From: Tritrichomonas foetus
Lineage: Eukaryota > Parabasalia > Tritrichomonadida > Tritrichomonadidae
Assembly: GCA_001839685.1 (NCBI GenBank)
Contig: MLAK01000617.1
Span: 26,329-90,328, forward strand
DNA length: 64,000 nucleotides
Direction of reading: 5' to 3'
Numbering within the stretch: position 1 is the first letter of the stretch; each line of letters opens with the position of its first letter. The notes under the pieces were generated by a model. That model did no database searches. It was given only the letters and a program-made list of their open reading frames with translations, and had not been told where the DNA came from. Below, in pieces: positions 1 through 9,035 of the stretch. The position numbers were made by a program, and so were the translations under genes.

Positions 1-45
1 ATAATATGATAGATGATTATAATGATTTGTAATAACTTATCGAAA

Positions 46-116
46 GCATCGATGGTCTAATGGTAGAATTTTACCTTGCCAAGGTAGGGGTCCGGGTCCG
101 ATTCCCGGTCGATGCA
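46..116 (+). tRNA. tRNA-Gly (anticodon GCC)
   Basis: The cloverleaf is complete. The 7-bp acceptor GCATCGA (46-52) pairs with TCGATGC (109-115), and A116 is the discriminator. The anticodon stem TTACC/GGTAG encloses the loop TTGCCAA with GCC at 78-80. The T stem CCGGG/CCCGG has loop TCCGATT, so the B box reads GGTCCGATT. A T-rich tract from about 119 is the expected Pol III terminator. CCA is not encoded, as is normal for a eukaryote. Confidence 0.95.
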
Positions 117-173
117 ATATTTTTTCTTTTTTTGTTTTTCCTCAAAAAATAACCTTTCAAATATTTTAAAACA

Positions 174-668
174 ATGCTGTCATTTGATGATGTTTGCAAG
201 GAACTTAATCTTCAAGAAATGATTGTTGAAGGTGGGTATTTTAATCAAATCTATAAAAGTCAAGTTCCCTCATCAATTCCCAATCGATGCTGTGGTACTT
301 CAATTTACTATGGATTAAAATCTGAAAACGTGTCTAGATGGCACAAAGTAACATCTGATGAAATTTGGATGTATCATGCAGGATGTCCTGCCATTCAAAT
401 GCTCCTATTTGAAGACGGTCATCATGAAACACGCATCATCGGAGCAGATCTCAAAAATGGGCAGAGGCCTCAGAGCATCATTCCTGCTGGAACCTGGCAG
501 GCTGCCCGTCTCCTCCAAAACGGTCCCGATGACTGGGGATTATTCGGTGCAACGGTTTTCCCTGGATTTGAATACCAGGATTATGCAGAATGCAAAGCTT
601 CTGAGCTTTACAGTAGATGGCCTGATGCAGAAGCAGAAATAAAAAAGAATAAATTAGATTTTGAATAA
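174..668 (+). CDS. Cupin_5 (DUF985) family protein
   Basis: The 164-residue protein matches a stand-alone Cupin_5 (DUF985) domain: an opening like EGGYFNQIYKS, a central IYYGLKSENVSRWHKV segment, then EIWMYHAG, and the late IPAGTWQAARL and ATVFPGFEYQDY strands. The whole protein is this one beta-barrel, and no catalytic role is established for the family. The ATG lies only 58 bp after the tRNA gene and is preceded by TTCAAAT about 15 nt upstream. The stop is TAA followed by A, giving a TAAA that could serve as the trichomonad-type poly(A) signal overlapping the stop codon. The family is common in bacteria, so an old transfer is possible but not shown here. Confidence 0.8.
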   Translation: MLSFDDVCKELNLQEMIVEGGYFNQIYKSQVPSSIPNRCCGTSIYYGLKSENVSRWHKVTSDEIWMYHAGCPAIQMLLFEDGHHETRIIGADLKNGQRPQSIIPAGTWQAARLLQNGPDDWGLFGATVFPGFEYQDYAECKASELYSRWPDAEAEIKKNKLDFE

Positions 669-1000
669 AATTACAGAAAATCATGAAATATGCAAATTTT
701 GAAAGAATTTTCTTATTCTTAATAGATTCTAATTTTCTAAATTGTTATGCCACTCAATGAAATTTGCTTCAGAGGAATGAATTAATATAAATGAAAACTC
801 AAAATTGTAATAATATCTTTCTGGTTCTTATTTCTCAACTAATTTCTAATCACAAATCTTATTGAAAACTAATATAAGATTCTATATCAACGATATCATC
901 GAATAGGGAATCATTAAAATTGACAAAAATATGGTTATAATTTCATAAATGCAATGTGATGTAAAATTTTTCCGAAAAAACGAGAAAATCGACAAAAATA
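669..1000. other. Intergenic, nothing recognised
   Basis: This is AT-rich DNA between the cupin gene and the coiled-coil gene. I see no open frame, repeat or RNA structure. It should contain the promoter of the gene starting at 1001. Confidence 0.6.
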
Positions 1001-3122
1001 ATGAGTAATCCGACTTTTGCAGATGGACCACCCATTGAAGCATCTTCTAGCCAAGAATTAAACAGCCCCAATCAAGGTAATATATCACAGCAAGTTTCCG
1101 ACATGACAAACGGCCTATTGGGTGTTATTGATAATATTTCGTCATCAAAAGAATCGCTTTCGACTAGCAATAATCAAAATGAAAATGAAATTGAATGCAA
1201 ATCCGCTTTGAATCAAAATTCAAACCAAATTGAAAATAAATCAAGCGAAAATCTGGAAAGGAATGAAAACAGCAATTTCGCGAGTGACGATGGAATAAAA
1301 CTTCAAGATCCAGTAGGCGCCCCGCCTGACATTTCTCCTCCTCCTCAAAACAACTCTGAATTGAGAGAATTAGATAATAATAATAATTCCAACAATTCTG
1401 GGCAAAATTTGAATGATTATCAATTTGCAACATCCCCTGAAAAAATTGATATTAAAATCACAACAGAAAATGAAGAAAAAGCTGACATAAGCAGCCAAGA
1501 ATCTTATGAAAGAAATAAAAATGAAAACAGGGATGATAATGAAGATGATAATATAAATGAAAATAAAGATGAAAATAGAGATGATAATGAAGATGATAAT
1601 ATAAATGAAAATAGAGATGAAAATATAAACAATGATGATGAGAATATAAATAATAACGAAAATTCGGAAAATAAAATGATGAATGCTCATGGAAATGAAC
1701 ATCATAAAAAGCCAAAAGAAGACTCACCAAGAACTCAATTCCGAAAAATGTTTTATGGCACAAACAACCCAAACCAAAGACGGGCCAAAACAAGTTTTAA
1801 ACCACGCCGACATTTCACCGATGACGTAACCGTTTCTCAAGAAACTGTTGAAAAAATGGCTGATGGAATTTTGAAAGGAAAATCATGTAAAATGACAAAT
1901 CCTTTCGATGTTGCTGAAGTCATTGATGAGTTGAATTCAAGAAGGATCGATGCATTGGCAAATAATGATTATCGTCAAAGCAAAAATATCAAAGATTCAA
2001 TTGATAACATTCGTTCCAATTTTCGTCAAAGAGACAGAGAACTTTTACATAAAGAAATTGTGTCAAAACTTGAAGTGAGAAACCAAGAATCAATTGAAAT
2101 TTTAGAAGAAACAAAAGAGAAGTATTTATTTCCTTTAATTTCTGAGTTTCTTGTTGGATTTTTTTGAAGCTGGAAAATATATTTGAGTTTTAATTATCTT
2201 CTTTCCTTTTTTATGACATTTTTATAGAAAAGGAAATGCTTTAATTTGGAATATCTTAACATTTATTAATAATCAAGTTTCTAATTAGCTTCATAATAAA
2301 AACAGTATTTGCTTTTGTTGTGACTGACTTCATAAGTTAACTTTGATAAACCTTTGTTTTAAAATTATAGCTTCATTGAAATTGAACTTGAAACTAGGAA
2401 TTAATTTTGGTAGATTGTTACTAACACTCAGATGGAAAACCAAACGCCAAGAACTCTCACGAGAACAAAAAGATGCATTAATGGAACTCCAAGACCGTCA
2501 TGAAATAGAGCACAGGCAACTTGAAAAAGAATGGAGCCAACCACATGTCTTACGTAAATTTTCGAAACGTTCCCCAAATATGCTTCAAAATTTACAAAAG
2601 GAAAAATATATGCTTCTTATTGGTGAATATGAAGGAGCTGAACAAATGAAGAAAATTAATGCACAGTTAGAAAAAGCTGAAACACTTGATCGTAAACAAG
2701 AAATGATGAATTCTTTTTTGGCTGCACAATCAAATTTGATTTCTAGACAAAAAAGTGAACTTACCAGGTTAATAAGTGAGCAAACTAAAAAGCTTGATTT
2801 GTTAAACGAGTTTGAGCGCAAAGATATTGAAGTTAAAGTTAAAAGATTGACGGTTACACAATCTTTTTTGGATGAAGAAAAAGATTTTAATAAATTTGTA
2901 GCGAAAAAATATAAAAGGCCAGCATCATGTATCGTTCCGAATACAGTTATGGCTTCTAGAGATGCACCACAAGATCTTCCACCTTTACCACGTGGGAAAT
3001 TGGTTCCACATACAGTTTCCGATTTACTGGCAGTACGGAAACGTGCAATTGTGACTCCACTTCCACTTCCACCATTTGCTGTAAGAAAGTACAAAATTCA
3101 AAGAGTTCGTGCATCTCAGTAA
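1001..3122 (+). CDS. Two-exon coiled-coil protein with acidic repeats
   Basis: Two open frames join across an intron (exons 1001-2121 and 2432-3122) into one 603-residue product. Exon 1 encodes a disordered Asn/Ser-rich N-terminus, then a strongly acidic block of repeats around ENRDDNEDDNIN at about residues 165-225. After that come a basic segment and a helical region beginning near EKMADGILKGK. Exon 2 continues the helix as a long charged coiled coil, then a Pro-rich tail with LPPLPRGKLVPHT and PLPLPPF. I do not recognise the family and assign no function. The second frame has no good start of its own, and the splice restores a continuous Glu/Lys-rich helix across the junction, which supports one gene rather than two. 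Confidence 0.7.
2122..2431 (+). other. Spliceosomal intron, 310 bp
   Basis: The intron starts GTATTT and ends ACTAACACTCAG. The 3' end is almost identical to the trichomonad motif ACTAACACACAG, in which the branch site ACTAAC sits directly against the acceptor. Removing 2122-2431 joins codon AA|A in phase, so the protein reads ...ETKEK-WKTKRQELS... without a stop. The donor differs from the usual GTAYGT, and 310 bp is longer than the classical Trichomonas introns known to me. The boundaries are inferred without RNA data. Confidence 0.7.
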
Positions 3123-3597
3123 TTATGCTTATATTATATTTGATACTTGTGAATGAATATTTATTCATATTTGTTGCAGGTAGAATTTTTGTTTATTTAT
3201 TTGATGTCTATTTATCCTATTAATTGTACAATATATTTTGTCGATAGATCATATGATTATTAATTATATTATTTTTCGATATTCTTGAATGCCGCGTTGT
3301 CACTGTTTAATTTTGTTTTTATATCTTGTAATAAAAATGAGAGGAAAAAAAAAATTTTTTTTATTTATTTATCTATTACTTTCATAGCTTGAAAAGGTAT
3401 CAACAATTTTCATGCAAACTCTTAAAACAAAATTAACCGAATAAGATTGATGTACAAAGAAACTTAAATCGAAAAGAACAATAAACAATCAATAATAAAC
3501 ATTTCGCAAAATAAAAACAAATTTACATAATCATTAAATCATATAGACAAATTGATATAAATAATATATATTACATATATAAATATATCAATGACAT
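3123..3597. other. Convergent intergenic region with A/T palindrome
   Basis: This lies between two genes that converge. It holds a long A-run directly followed by a T-run around 3346-3362 and otherwise AT-rich sequence. It probably carries both 3' ends. No gene is seen. Confidence 0.5.
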
Positions 3598-6500
3598 TCA
3601 TTCCATTTTGATGAATACATTTCCAACATGAACTGCATTTTGGATTTCATCTGAAGGACCTCCAGAAATACTCTGGAAACTTCTTCCAGTTCGAATTATT
3701 GGTGAGTGAGGCGGTGATACTCTTCGATTTAAAGAATTATTCAGTGGTTGTAAAATGTTCCTGCTTTTTCTAACTGAATTTGCTCTTCTCCCATTCTTAC
3801 TTCCAAAATTACTGTCATTGAAGCTTTTATTGTAGAAAGTTAGTTTTGGCATCTTCGACATCACTGCTGAAGCGAGTAAATCATTATTATCTCTGTCATT
3901 TGATGCCATTACAATAGTTTTTGGTTCAATACTGTTTTTCCAAGAAGAGCCTGAAGAAACAAATCTTCTTGGAGAGCGAGCACTATTTACATTTCTTGGT
4001 CTCACTTCGAAGACAGGCAAGTAATCGTCTTCATTATTATTAACATTTTCATTTCTATTTTGTATTAGTGCTGGACTGAGTGGATTGCTGTTGTAGTTTT
4101 CATCAAGAGAAGTCAATTTTATATTAGAGAAATTGCTATTTCTAGGTCTTGAGTAACTATTAGAGTTATTACTGTTATTATTAAATAGAATCCTTTCAAC
4201 AACAGCTCCATGAGCCTGTGGTGGCGGTGGTTGCATGAAATTCGAAGATGTAATAACAGTTACGTTATTTGGTCGAGCAATTTGTCTTGCTGATGAAACA
4301 TCTCTTCGATAAATAGGCGCGTTGTAAGTTGAAGACTTTCCTCGCATGCTTGCTGGTCTTCTCCCACTATTGGGAGCACTATATAAACCATTGCTATTTA
4401 TATCATTATCACTTAAAAATTGATCATTATTTTCGGAGAGCTCATTAATGGAAATAGGTGAGTTTGCCCATCGAAAACGTGGTTTATAAGTGTCTACTCC
4501 ATATTGTGAAGTTGACCGAAGTTCATCTGTGTTTAAGAGTGTTGTACATCTGTAAAGAAGATGCTGTAAATCTCGGTCACGCTCAATTCGATCAACAAGT
4601 GGGCGAAATTCCACTCTTCCCCGACTGTAAAGTGCCAAAACAGCATCAGGATCAATAATCACATTTGGTGGTGGCATCCTGAACAGTGGAGGGCCTACAT
4701 TTCGAGGGGGTGGCGTTCTTGAACGAAGTGGTTTTCGTTGCCTCACATTAACCTTTCCCCAACGAATTGGAGGAGGTGTTGGACATCTTTTTCGCTGATC
4801 GGCAATTGCATCCACTTCAGTTGGACGCCAAGAAGGATCTTGAATGAGGTTAAAGCCGCTTGAATCGCCATTTCTAGCATTGGATCCTTTCAAATTCGGG
4901 TTTCCATTTCTATTCAAGCGAGGAAGCATTGAAGATCCTCCAGCATGGTGATTATTACCACCATCGTTCCCTGGATGTGGGCCATTCATGTGAACTTCAC
5001 GAATTTGTCCCTTTCGTGGTGATTTTGATCCATTGATGATGTCTGGAAGATGAGGTTGCTTACCTCCGCCATTCAAGCTATAACTACCACCATCATTTAC
5101 ACTACCTAAATTGTTGTCATTATTACCATTCGTATCGCTTGTGTTACTGCCATATTTTTGATCATTTGAACCATTTGGGTTCACATTGTTAAGATCATTG
5201 CTTGTAATATCATCATTGTTGAATTTGTCTGGCTGGGTTCCTATATCAGCTGTATTCGCCTTCTTTTTACCATTTGGAACATAAACTTCAGTGGCGACAT
5301 TGTCTGAACCATCAGTAGCAACAGAAGTACCAAATCCTTGCTTTCCACTTACATTTCCTCCATTTGAGACAAACTCTGGATTTCCGCTTCCATGATGTGA
5401 ATTGTAACCGTTTCCGTTTCCTTTGTTTCCGTTATTTCCACATTGGCTGTTTTCCATTCCATTATTGTTTGTGTTATTTCCAAAATTTGCAGATCCTTCA
5501 GGGATGTAAATATTTGAAACACCAACTTTTGATGATTCACCTTTTTTATTTTTTCCGGAAGGATTTTGGGATTTTGTAGAATCACCACCTTTGCTTGCTT
5601 TTCCTTTTGTCTTTGATGAACTTCCACCACCACTACCTGAACCGGTTCCACCAGCTTTTTCTTTCCCTTTGTATTTGGAATTTTTTGAATTTCCTTGTTT
5701 TGTTGAAGCTCCAACTTGTGATTTTGTTTTTGTTGCGGCAGAATCTGTGTTTCCGGCTCTAATTCCTGAATATTTATTCTGATTGTTATTATTATTATTT
5801 GTGTTCGAGATGTTATTGATATTGTTGGAAGTATTTTCAGTGTCATTTATCGTTTTAGCTTTCTTATCAGATTTATTATTATTTTTATTTGTCAGTGATT
5901 CATCATCATCGTCGTCGCCATCGTCACTATAATATGAATATTCATCATCTTTATTCGTAGAATACTTTTTCATTCTTAGAATTAATGGCTCTTCATCTTT
6001 ATCAAATTGTTTTGCTAAAGCTGCGAAATCGATGTTACCACTTGTACTGTTATTCACATTGGACTTATTTGGTTTATTTTTAGAACCAAATAAATTATCC
6101 ATAATATTTGAAATATCTTTTGGCTTTTTATTTTCAATTACAGGCGGTTCATTATCTTTTGCTTTCACTTTTTTCACCTTCTTTCTTTTGGATGCAGCTT
6201 TTTCTTTATCAATTGAACTATTAATGAAATCAGAAAGTTCTTTTCCTTCTTTTGGTTTTCTTTTCTTTTTCCCTTTGTCATCATCAGCTTCATTGGAAAC
6301 ATTTTGCGCTTCTTTTTCTTGATTTTCTTCTTCTTCTTTTTTCTTATAATTATCATTACTTGGGGCGATTTTTGGTACACCCATATGATCTTCTCTCATT
6401 CCATTTAATGCTTGCATCATTTCAAGCTTCTTTTTAATAGTTTCTTCATCATTTTCATCATCAATTTTCTCTTTATTATTTTTGCCACCTTCATCATAAT

Positions 6501-8694
6501 CACCAACCGAAATTGGTTTACTTGGAGCTGTTGACGTACTATTTAGGTTATTATTACTATTAGCATATTTTTTGTAATTGAAATTTGAATTAGAAAACGG
6601 CTTTCTTTTCTTTTTACTTTTCTTTTCACTAATTCCATCACTTTCATCAAAAGTTGGCGAAATTTCTTCTTCAAGTGGCTCAATTAATTCTCTTGAAAGA
6701 CAATCTGGTATTTTATCATAATTATCGATTTCTGGTACTTCTTCGTCAAATTCTTCTTTTGTGAAAATGCTAATTTGCATAACTTCAGTGTCAGTTGCAA
6801 CTAAAATATCTTTTTTACCATTCATTACTGCGCAGGCATATAAAGGAAGTGGTAAACAAATTTGATTTAATTTTTCATTATTATAATCCCATATTAAAAG
6901 ATCGCCATCTAGTGAAGATGATAACCAAATTTTTTGTGAAAATGAAAAGGCAGTGATTGGTGCAGAATGTGGTTTTTGATTTGCATGTGTTTCTTTGGCA
7001 AACATTCCGTCATGTATTTCAATTCGACTGAGATGCCCATCATCATATCCATAAGTTAAAGTATTTGCAAATAATGATGTTATTTTCGTACCATTTTCAA
7101 CAGTGTCCATTATCTGGCCTTTATATATATCAAAAAGAATTGTTCGTGAATTAAATACCATTATAATCAAACCACTTTCTAAATGATAAAATAAATGTAA
7201 TAAAATCTCATCAACGACTGAAAAATGCTTAAATGTTTGCATTGTATAATAATCAAGTAGAAATAGATCACTTTTCTTTGAAGCAACTGCATAACACCAT
7301 TTATCCTCATATCTACATATTGTCATAAATGATGCTTTAATTTTCATTGTCATTGTTTCTTCGCAAGGGGCAACACCTGTATCAAACCCAACAAGTGTTC
7401 CATCTTCGAAAAGAAAGAAAAGGACATCTCGTCGAGCATCTTCAGGTAAAGTTCTCAACACTTGTAAATCATATTGCAATTTTTCTTGATTGAAATTATA
7501 GTGTTCAACAAGTCCACGATCATAAAAGAATGAAACAGGATGAACAGCTATAGAAGGAGTAGCTACTGTCATTTTATTTCCATCACAAGGTGAATATAAT
7601 TTCATAAATGCTGTATTTGTAGCTACAAGAATACGAGAAGCATCCATAAACTTGTTACAACGACTTATTTGACGAGTATCGTTAATGTGCAAATTCCAGA
7701 CTTTCCAAGGAATGACAATTTTTAAAGCTTTTAGAAGAGAATGATAGCAAACGCATAAATAAGGAACATTATTAATACGAAGAAAGAAAAGTCGTGAAGG
7801 TCTCGATGGTAAGGTGTAGCAGAAGAATGTACGAGACGTCTTTATATTCAAAATAAAAAGATTGTGATATGAATCTAAACAAATGACGTTTTCATTATCA
7901 ATGAAAAACATGGCAAGAACAGTTGAAACAACAGCAGAAAACATTTCTTCAATATGGCCAATTTTTCCCCATAAAACCATTCCATTTTGTGAATCACATG
8001 TTAGTAGTTTGGGCGATTTGGGATGAACTGCATAAACAGTTGTTGGGGTTGAAGGAAAGTTACTGAGAACTTTTTCTTTTTTACCATCAAGATTAAAAGC
8101 ACAGAATCCCTCACTTGACGGTAAAATTATTAATTCTTTTTCATAATCAAAAACAGGTGAAACCATAATCGGCGTGTTATGGCTTGACGCAAATTTGGAT
8201 CGAAAGGATATCGATACTTTTGGCTTCACAACGGAAAGCCTGCTCATTGTGTATTCAAAATTATATACTCGAATTCCATCGCCAACAGTAACGATTGCTT
8301 TTGATTTGGGCGAGTAAAAAAAATGGAAAATTCCACATTGGTTCGTCTGATAATCTTCTTCCAAAAGCGGGTGAGATAAGTCTGATAATTGAAAAACACT
8401 AATTTTGCCAAGTTGAAGACTGACCCCTATCAAAAAATCGGTATCTGGAACGAGCGTACATGTGGAGAACTTCAATGGATATTTCATTTTGACTATATCT
8501 CGCTCTATTTTAATAATTTCTTTTGATGTTGATACAATGCATTCGCGATAATTGATCGGAAAAACGCTCATTATGTTTCCTGTGCCGAATGTAAGTGAGA
8601 AATCATCAAAAATTCCGAATTTGATGACTTCTTGATCATCCATATAAAGATTATGTAGAAAATTTTCCTCAAACGTATATTTAAAAAAAATCAT
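3598..8694 (-). CDS. WD-repeat/beta-propeller protein with long low-complexity tail
   Basis: I start the gene at the first in-frame ATG (8694), because the open frame further upstream has only a TTG. The product is about 1698 residues. Residues 1 to about 690 look like one or two divergent beta-propellers, with spaced hydrophobic blades such as KLLTCDSQNGMVLWG and KIWLSSSLDGDLLIWDY. Residues about 700-980 are charged and Lys/Glu-rich. About 980-1330 are Asn/Gly/Ser-rich and probably disordered. The C-terminal part carries RTPPPRNVGPPLFRMPPP and a short helical stretch (LVDRIERDRDLQHLLYR). No enzymatic motif is visible, so a scaffolding role is only a guess. It is divergent with the ubiquitin protease gene and shares its 341-bp promoter region. 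Confidence 0.7.
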   Translation of the reverse strand: MIFFKYTFEENFLHNLYMDDQEVIKFGIFDDFSLTFGTGNIMSVFPINYRECIVSTSKEIIKIERDIVKMKYPLKFSTCTLVPDTDFLIGVSLQLGKISVFQLSDLSHPLLEEDYQTNQCGIFHFFYSPKSKAIVTVGDGIRVYNFEYTMSRLSVVKPKVSISFRSKFASSHNTPIMVSPVFDYEKELIILPSSEGFCAFNLDGKKEKVLSNFPSTPTTVYAVHPKSPKLLTCDSQNGMVLWGKIGHIEEMFSAVVSTVLAMFFIDNENVICLDSYHNLFILNIKTSRTFFCYTLPSRPSRLFFLRINNVPYLCVCYHSLLKALKIVIPWKVWNLHINDTRQISRCNKFMDASRILVATNTAFMKLYSPCDGNKMTVATPSIAVHPVSFFYDRGLVEHYNFNQEKLQYDLQVLRTLPEDARRDVLFFLFEDGTLVGFDTGVAPCEETMTMKIKASFMTICRYEDKWCYAVASKKSDLFLLDYYTMQTFKHFSVVDEILLHLFYHLESGLIIMVFNSRTILFDIYKGQIMDTVENGTKITSLFANTLTYGYDDGHLSRIEIHDGMFAKETHANQKPHSAPITAFSFSQKIWLSSSLDGDLLIWDYNNEKLNQICLPLPLYACAVMNGKKDILVATDTEVMQISIFTKEEFDEEVPEIDNYDKIPDCLSRELIEPLEEEISPTFDESDGISEKKSKKKRKPFSNSNFNYKKYANSNNNLNSTSTAPSKPISVGDYDEGGKNNKEKIDDENDEETIKKKLEMMQALNGMREDHMGVPKIAPSNDNYKKKEEEENQEKEAQNVSNEADDDKGKKKRKPKEGKELSDFINSSIDKEKAASKRKKVKKVKAKDNEPPVIENKKPKDISNIMDNLFGSKNKPNKSNVNNSTSGNIDFAALAKQFDKDEEPLILRMKKYSTNKDDEYSYYSDDGDDDDDESLTNKNNNKSDKKAKTINDTENTSNNINNISNTNNNNNNQNKYSGIRAGNTDSAATKTKSQVGASTKQGNSKNSKYKGKEKAGGTGSGSGGGSSSKTKGKASKGGDSTKSQNPSGKNKKGESSKVGVSNIYIPEGSANFGNNTNNNGMENSQCGNNGNKGNGNGYNSHHGSGNPEFVSNGGNVSGKQGFGTSVATDGSDNVATEVYVPNGKKKANTADIGTQPDKFNNDDITSNDLNNVNPNGSNDQKYGSNTSDTNGNNDNNLGSVNDGGSYSLNGGGKQPHLPDIINGSKSPRKGQIREVHMNGPHPGNDGGNNHHAGGSSMLPRLNRNGNPNLKGSNARNGDSSGFNLIQDPSWRPTEVDAIADQRKRCPTPPPIRWGKVNVRQRKPLRSRTPPPRNVGPPLFRMPPPNVIIDPDAVLALYSRGRVEFRPLVDRIERDRDLQHLLYRCTTLLNTDELRSTSQYGVDTYKPRFRWANSPISINELSENNDQFLSDNDINSNGLYSAPNSGRRPASMRGKSSTYNAPIYRRDVSSARQIARPNNVTVITSSNFMQPPPPQAHGAVVERILFNNNSNNSNSYSRPRNSNFSNIKLTSLDENYNSNPLSPALIQNRNENVNNNEDDYLPVFEVRPRNVNSARSPRRFVSSGSSWKNSIEPKTIVMASNDRDNNDLLASAVMSKMPKLTFYNKSFNDSNFGSKNGRRANSVRKSRNILQPLNNSLNRRVSPPHSPIIRTGRSFQSISGGPSDEIQNAVHVGNVFIKME

Positions 8695-8806
8695 TGATGT
8701 ATAAAATTGAATCGTTCTTTGATCGATTTCTATCAAAATGTTTTCAGTGAATTGAGTTTATAAGTGGTCGTTGAATTAAATTTGTCTTTCAACGAGAAGT
8801 GAATAT

Positions 8807-8872
8807 CATATCAAATGTCATCATTATATGACATTTGATATGAACAAGATCTGAATAAGATATGATCTTATT
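8807..8872. promoter_or_regulatory. Two perfect palindromes in a divergent promoter
   Basis: CATATCAAATGTCAT (8807-8821) pairs perfectly with ATGACATTTGATATG (8828-8842) around a 6-nt loop. Just beyond, AATAAGAT (8854-8861) pairs with ATCTTATT (8865-8872) around 3 nt. Both lie between the divergent starts at 8694 and 9036. They could be operator sites for dimeric factors or cruciform/hairpin elements. Their function is inferred from position only. Confidence 0.45.
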
Positions 8873-9035
8873 TCACCATTATTTTATTTCATCGAAGAAG
8901 GTGAAAAACAGTCAAATCAATAAACGGTCGCCAAAAAGATTTTGCCATTACCTATAAACTATCCAATTTTCGATTTTTTCTTTTTCGTGACATCAAATTC
9001 AATAAAAAATTTCTCAACTCGAAAAAATTGTGGAA

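Noticed and set aside
1370..1793. Long antisense frames of about 111 codons opposite the acidic repeats
   Set aside because: They are Ile/Phe/Tyr/His-rich mirror images of GAT/AAT-rich repeats on the coding strand, with no domain.
2585..3094. 169-codon antisense frame
   Set aside because: Shadow of exon 2 of the coiled-coil gene; the sense frame has coherent heptad-like composition and a supported splice.
5349..5846. 165-codon minus-strand frame within the WD-repeat gene
   Set aside because: It overlaps the Asn/Gly-rich region of the real gene in another frame and has low-complexity composition only.
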